NCBI GenBank assembly: GCA_947630155.1
Contig: CANRGM010000061.1
Span: forward strand, 1 to 5,623
Length of the DNA: 5,623 nt
DNA from: an uncultured Clostridia bacterium
GTDB lineage: Bacteria; Bacillota; Clostridia; TANB77; CAG-508
Direction of reading: 5' to 3'
Shown: positions 5,466 through 5,623 of the stretch, in pieces
How the letters are laid out: every line of letters starts with the position of its first letter
Position numbering within the stretch: the stretch's first letter is position 1
The notes under the pieces: model-generated
What the model saw: only the letters and a program-made list of their open reading frames with translations
What the model was told of the DNA's origin: nothing
Database searches by the model: none
Made by a program: the position numbers and the translations under genes

Positions 5466-5623
5466 ATTAACTATAATAAAAAAGATTGACTTTACAAGCC
5501 AACCCACTTTCAAAATAAAGTTCTTATACATATTTTAAAAATAAATACAAGAATTACAATATTTATTAACCTTTCTCTACTCGATAAGGTGAGAAGTGGA
5601 TTGCTTCTTCTTTTTCGTACCTA
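5466..5623 (-). promoter_or_regulatory. infC operon leader, L20-leader type attenuator (5' end outside window)
   Basis: The 158 visible leader bases upstream of the infC ribosome site hold four pairing elements, read on the minus strand. (a) CAATCCACTT (5603-5594) pairs with AAGTGGGTTG (5509-5500) over 10 bp with one G-U. This pairing overlaps the 5' arm of the terminator and so works as an antiterminator. (b) TTCTC and ACCTT (5595-5586) are complementary to the overlapping GAGAA and AAGGT (5577-5569) in interleaved order, so they can form a pseudoknot. (c) A long AU helix, about 15 pairs including G-U, spans 5553-5521. (d) The terminator lies at 5504-5478. In Bacillus, L20 regulates this operon by attenuation in such a leader, and the layout fits. 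The promoter is not visible. The Rfam-type assignment is from memory of the family, not a search. Confidence 0.72.
5478..5504 (-). terminator. Leader attenuator terminator upstream of infC
   Basis: On the minus strand GGTTGGCTT (5504-5496) and AAGTCAATC (5492-5484) form a 9-bp stem (two G-U pairs) with a 3-nt loop, followed directly by six T (5483-5478). It sits 12 bp before the infC ribosome site, in a 5' leader, so it is a conditional attenuator and not the end of an upstream gene. Its 5' arm is shared with the long-range antiterminator helix. Confidence 0.85.

Noticed and set aside
5454..5531. N-terminal extension of IF3 from ATG 5531
   Set aside because: It overlaps the attenuator and the Shine-Dalgarno sequence and is unlike any IF3 N-terminus.

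Overview
The window is very AT-rich, uses the standard bacterial code and has strong AGGAGG-type ribosome binding sites. It carries an infC-rpmI-rplT operon behind a long attenuator leader of the Firmicutes L20 type. This points to a low-GC Firmicute, most likely a clostridium-like member of the class Clostridia. I cannot name a genus from the sequence alone.

Layout, left to right. (1) Positions 1-38 are the end of a repeat that recurs at 1673-1710. (2) A minus-strand gene (64-1389) encodes a complete CNNM/CorC (HlyC, TlyC) family membrane protein with tandem CBS domains. It has a well-formed extended -10 promoter at 1457-1485. (3) The gene-free divergent gap 1390-1935 holds a MITE-like palindromic element (1547-1710), with perfect 43-bp arms around a GC-rich core. 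After it comes a stretch of about 210 bases with almost no G on the plus strand, ending in the recQ promoter. (4) Plus-strand recQ (1936-4108) is a full-length clostridial-type RecQ helicase (723 aa once repaired: helicase core, zinc/RQC, HRDC and C-terminal HTH). It is broken by one extra C at 2106/2107. (5) A 19-bp perfect hairpin (4151-4203) ends both recQ and the facing ribosomal operon. (6) The minus-strand operon infC (5453-4935, ATT start), rpmI (4908-4705) and rplT (4566-4216) encodes IF3, L35 and L20. Its leader, running to the window's right edge, shows a terminator, a competing antiterminator and pseudoknot-capable segments.

How the genes relate. infC, rpmI and rplT form a translation operon that is classically autoregulated by L20. 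recQ (DNA repair) and the CNNM gene (membrane, probably divalent-cation transport or tolerance) are divergently transcribed and functionally unrelated. The least ordinary points are the repeat element flanking the CNNM gene, the frameshift in recQ, the C-rich/G-depleted spacer, and a large AU-only inverted repeat with a competing partner between rpmI and rplT. I see no phage, CRISPR, toxin-antitoxin or other defence system, and no evidence for a wholly new multigene system here.
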